Assembly (NCBI GenBank): GCA_002297005.1
Contig: DBIX01000050.1
Coordinates: forward strand, 1-6,034
From: Cyanobacteria bacterium UBA791
GTDB taxonomy: Bacteria > Cyanobacteriota > Vampirovibrionia > Gastranaerophilales > Gastranaerophilaceae
Reading direction: 5' to 3'
Length of the DNA: 6,034 nucleotides
Both the position numbers and the translations under genes were made by a program. The notes beneath the pieces are model-generated. The model was not told the DNA's origin. It made no database searches and was given only the letters and a program-made list of their open reading frames with translations. Of the stretch, positions 4,611 to 6,034 are shown piece by piece (position 1 is the first letter of the stretch; each line of letters opens with the position of its first letter).

Positions 4611-5915
4611 TTATTTATCTAAAGGATTGATTACAAGTCCTGATAATAATTTTGGGTAGAAATATGTTGATTTTTGAGGCATTCTTTCACCTGCTTCAGA
4701 AATTCTTTTAATATCTTGAATTTTTGGATATGCCATAATAAATGAAGCTTCAGCTTTGCCGTTATCTATCATATCAAAAGCTTCTTCCTCTTGTTTGATA
4801 TAAAGAATACCGTCTTGTGCCATTTGTTCTTCTTGAGTGTAACCCAATTCTTTTGAAATAATTGCCTTGTGTAGTACTATCAAATCAAGAGTTTTTAAAA
4901 CATCTGGAACTTGGTATTCGTTTAAAATATTATCAACATTTTCTCTTAGTTTTAATACGTAGAACTTATTTTCACCTTTTAAGTACAAGCCCATTGAAAT
5001 TTGATTTTTTGCCTCATCTTCAATTTTTTGTAAGAATTTAGCTTTAACTTCCTCTTTATTTGAAGATGTAAACTCATATTCATCCATATCAAAATATTTT
5101 TTTACGCTATCAACTATAACGTTTTTATCAATATTTTTAGTAATAATTCTATGAGTAGGGAAAATCAATAAATCATCTTCCATATTTGTAAAATAGCTCA
5201 TTACAAATTTTGTAGGGTCATTGTTGTCAGGTGAATTAACAAAATTTCTGTAATTCATAGCTGTTTCGTATCTATGATGACCGTCTGCAATAAGACAAGT
5301 TTTGTCAGAAAGGACATTTTCAATTAATGAAATTGTTTTTTCATCGTCAATTTTGTAAACAATATTTTGAACGCCTAAATCATCCGTTACGTCAATATAT
5401 GGTTTTTGACTGTAATCTATTGCATTTTCAATTTGTTTTTCAGGATCTGAATATACTAAGAAAACTTGTGAGAAGTTAGCTTTGCATTTTTTTGTTAAAT
5501 TTAATCTATCTTCTTTTGGTCCACCCATTGTATATTCATGTGGCATAATGTTTTTGTTTGCAAAATCTTCAATTCTATTTCTTGCAATAAAACCTTTTCT
5601 TGTATATTTTTTACCATTTTTTTCATAATTTTGAATAACATACAAAATGCAAGGTTTTTCAGTTTGCACTAAAACACCTTCTTTTTGCCAATCTGTATAG
5701 TTTTTGTAAGCTTCGTTATAACGATTATTTTCGTCATTAACATCAGTATTATTGTTTGCCAAAATTAATTTAACAAAGTTATATACACTTCTTTTTTCTA
5801 ATTCATCTCTATATTCATCAGAGATTACATCGTAAGGTGGTGCAATAACATCTGTCATATTAACTTTGTCTTGATTATAAACAATGGCATTTAAAGGTTT
5901 TACTTCGATTGTCAT
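4611..5915 (-). CDS. DUF1015 family protein
   Basis: The 434-residue protein covers the whole DUF1015 family (COG4198 type). Family landmarks run in order: KPLNAIVYNQ near the start, APPYDV (25-30), the PHEYTMGGPKEDRLNL block (125-140), the hallmark DGHHRYETA (211-219), and the C-terminal MPQKSTYFYPKL followed by SGLV. There is no signal peptide or membrane segment, so it is cytoplasmic. The biochemical role of the family is not settled as far as I know. The conserved Asp-Gly-His-His-Arg-Tyr-Glu cluster suggests an enzyme active site, with resemblance to ParB-fold proteins sometimes proposed. The start is supported by AAGGAAAGG, which overlaps the stop codon of typA. The gap to typA is 17 bases, so the two are probably one operon with coupled translation. 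Nothing in the sequence suggests truncation. Confidence 0.92.
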   Translation of the reverse strand: MTIEVKPLNAIVYNQDKVNMTDVIAPPYDVISDEYRDELEKRSVYNFVKLILANNNTDVNDENNRYNEAYKNYTDWQKEGVLVQTEKPCILYVIQNYEKNGKKYTRKGFIARNRIEDFANKNIMPHEYTMGGPKEDRLNLTKKCKANFSQVFLVYSDPEKQIENAIDYSQKPYIDVTDDLGVQNIVYKIDDEKTISLIENVLSDKTCLIADGHHRYETAMNYRNFVNSPDNNDPTKFVMSYFTNMEDDLLIFPTHRIITKNIDKNVIVDSVKKYFDMDEYEFTSSNKEEVKAKFLQKIEDEAKNQISMGLYLKGENKFYVLKLRENVDNILNEYQVPDVLKTLDLIVLHKAIISKELGYTQEEQMAQDGILYIKQEEEAFDMIDNGKAEASFIMAYPKIQDIKRISEAGERMPQKSTYFYPKLLSGLVINPLDK

Positions 5916-5932
5916 TTATATTTTACCTTTCC

Positions 5933-6034
5933 TTAGTTAAATCTAGTTCTTGTTAAGTCAGCTTTTCTTAATCTTATGCTTTCTGGTGTAATTTCAGCCA
6001 ATTCATCATCTGCAATATAATCAAGAGCTTCTTC
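5933..6034 (-). CDS. typA: Translational GTPase TypA/BipA, C-terminal end only
   Basis: Only the last 33 residues and the stop lie in the window; the rest is beyond the right edge. The visible part contains DDELAEITPESIRLRKADL, matching the conserved C-terminus of TypA/BipA (the usual form is DDElvEvTPksiRLRK). The family is a ribosome-associated GTPase related to EF-G and LepA, involved in 50S subunit assembly and growth under stress, notably at low temperature. The short RTRFN tail is within the family's range. The DUF1015 gene follows after 17 bases, and its ribosome-binding site overlaps this stop codon. Confidence 0.85.
   Translation of the reverse strand, partial: EEALDYIADDELAEITPESIRLRKADLTRTRFN

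Overview
The window is an AT-rich bacterial chromosome segment with short intergenic regions, mostly clear Shine-Dalgarno sites and simple hairpin terminators. The rRNA leader at the left edge has a Gram-positive-like layout: an A-rich upstream element, a TTGACA -35 box, a stem-loop-rich leader and a TTGAAAAC boxA-like site. Together with the low GC and gene content this fits a low-GC gut-type bacterium, either a Firmicute or a Gastranaerophilales/Melainabacteria-type relative. The lineage cannot be settled from the sequence alone.

Layout from left to right. Positions 1-320, on the minus strand, are the promoter and 5' leader of an rRNA operon that runs out of the window to the left. The 16S gene probably begins just beyond position 1. 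Positions 321-537 form the upstream region of a divergent plus-strand gene and hold several inverted and direct repeats. Positions 538-978 encode a small exported protein with a Ser/Thr/Asn-rich linker and a charged coiled-coil tail, closed by a strong intrinsic terminator. Positions 1091-2050 encode a solitary OppD/DppD-type peptide ABC transporter ATPase with no partner genes beside it. Its last codons and first UTR bases occur a second time about 90 bp downstream, and a dispersed-repeat-like palindrome lies between the two copies.

Positions 2207-2860, on the minus strand, encode a hydrophilic 217-residue protein I do not recognise. The divergent intergenic region that follows carries five tandem CATAT units and an orphan hairpin terminator. 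Positions 3145-4518 encode a GAF plus HD-GYP protein whose catalytic HD pair, and most other metal ligands of that fold, are substituted, so it is probably a sensor or scaffold and not a cyclic-di-GMP phosphodiesterase. A perfect 15-bp hairpin separates it from the convergent gene at 4611-5915, a full-length DUF1015 family protein. That gene lies 17 bp downstream of the 3' end of typA/bipA (5933-6034, cut by the window edge) and is probably co-transcribed with it.

The genes do not form one pathway. The segment looks like a chromosomal housekeeping neighbourhood (rRNA operon, typA-DUF1015) with lineage-specific genes between. No phage genes, transposase, CRISPR array, tRNA or defence system is visible. 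The observations most worth following up are the degenerate HD-GYP protein, the duplicated ABC gene terminus around the palindrome, and the short tandem repeat next to a predicted promoter.
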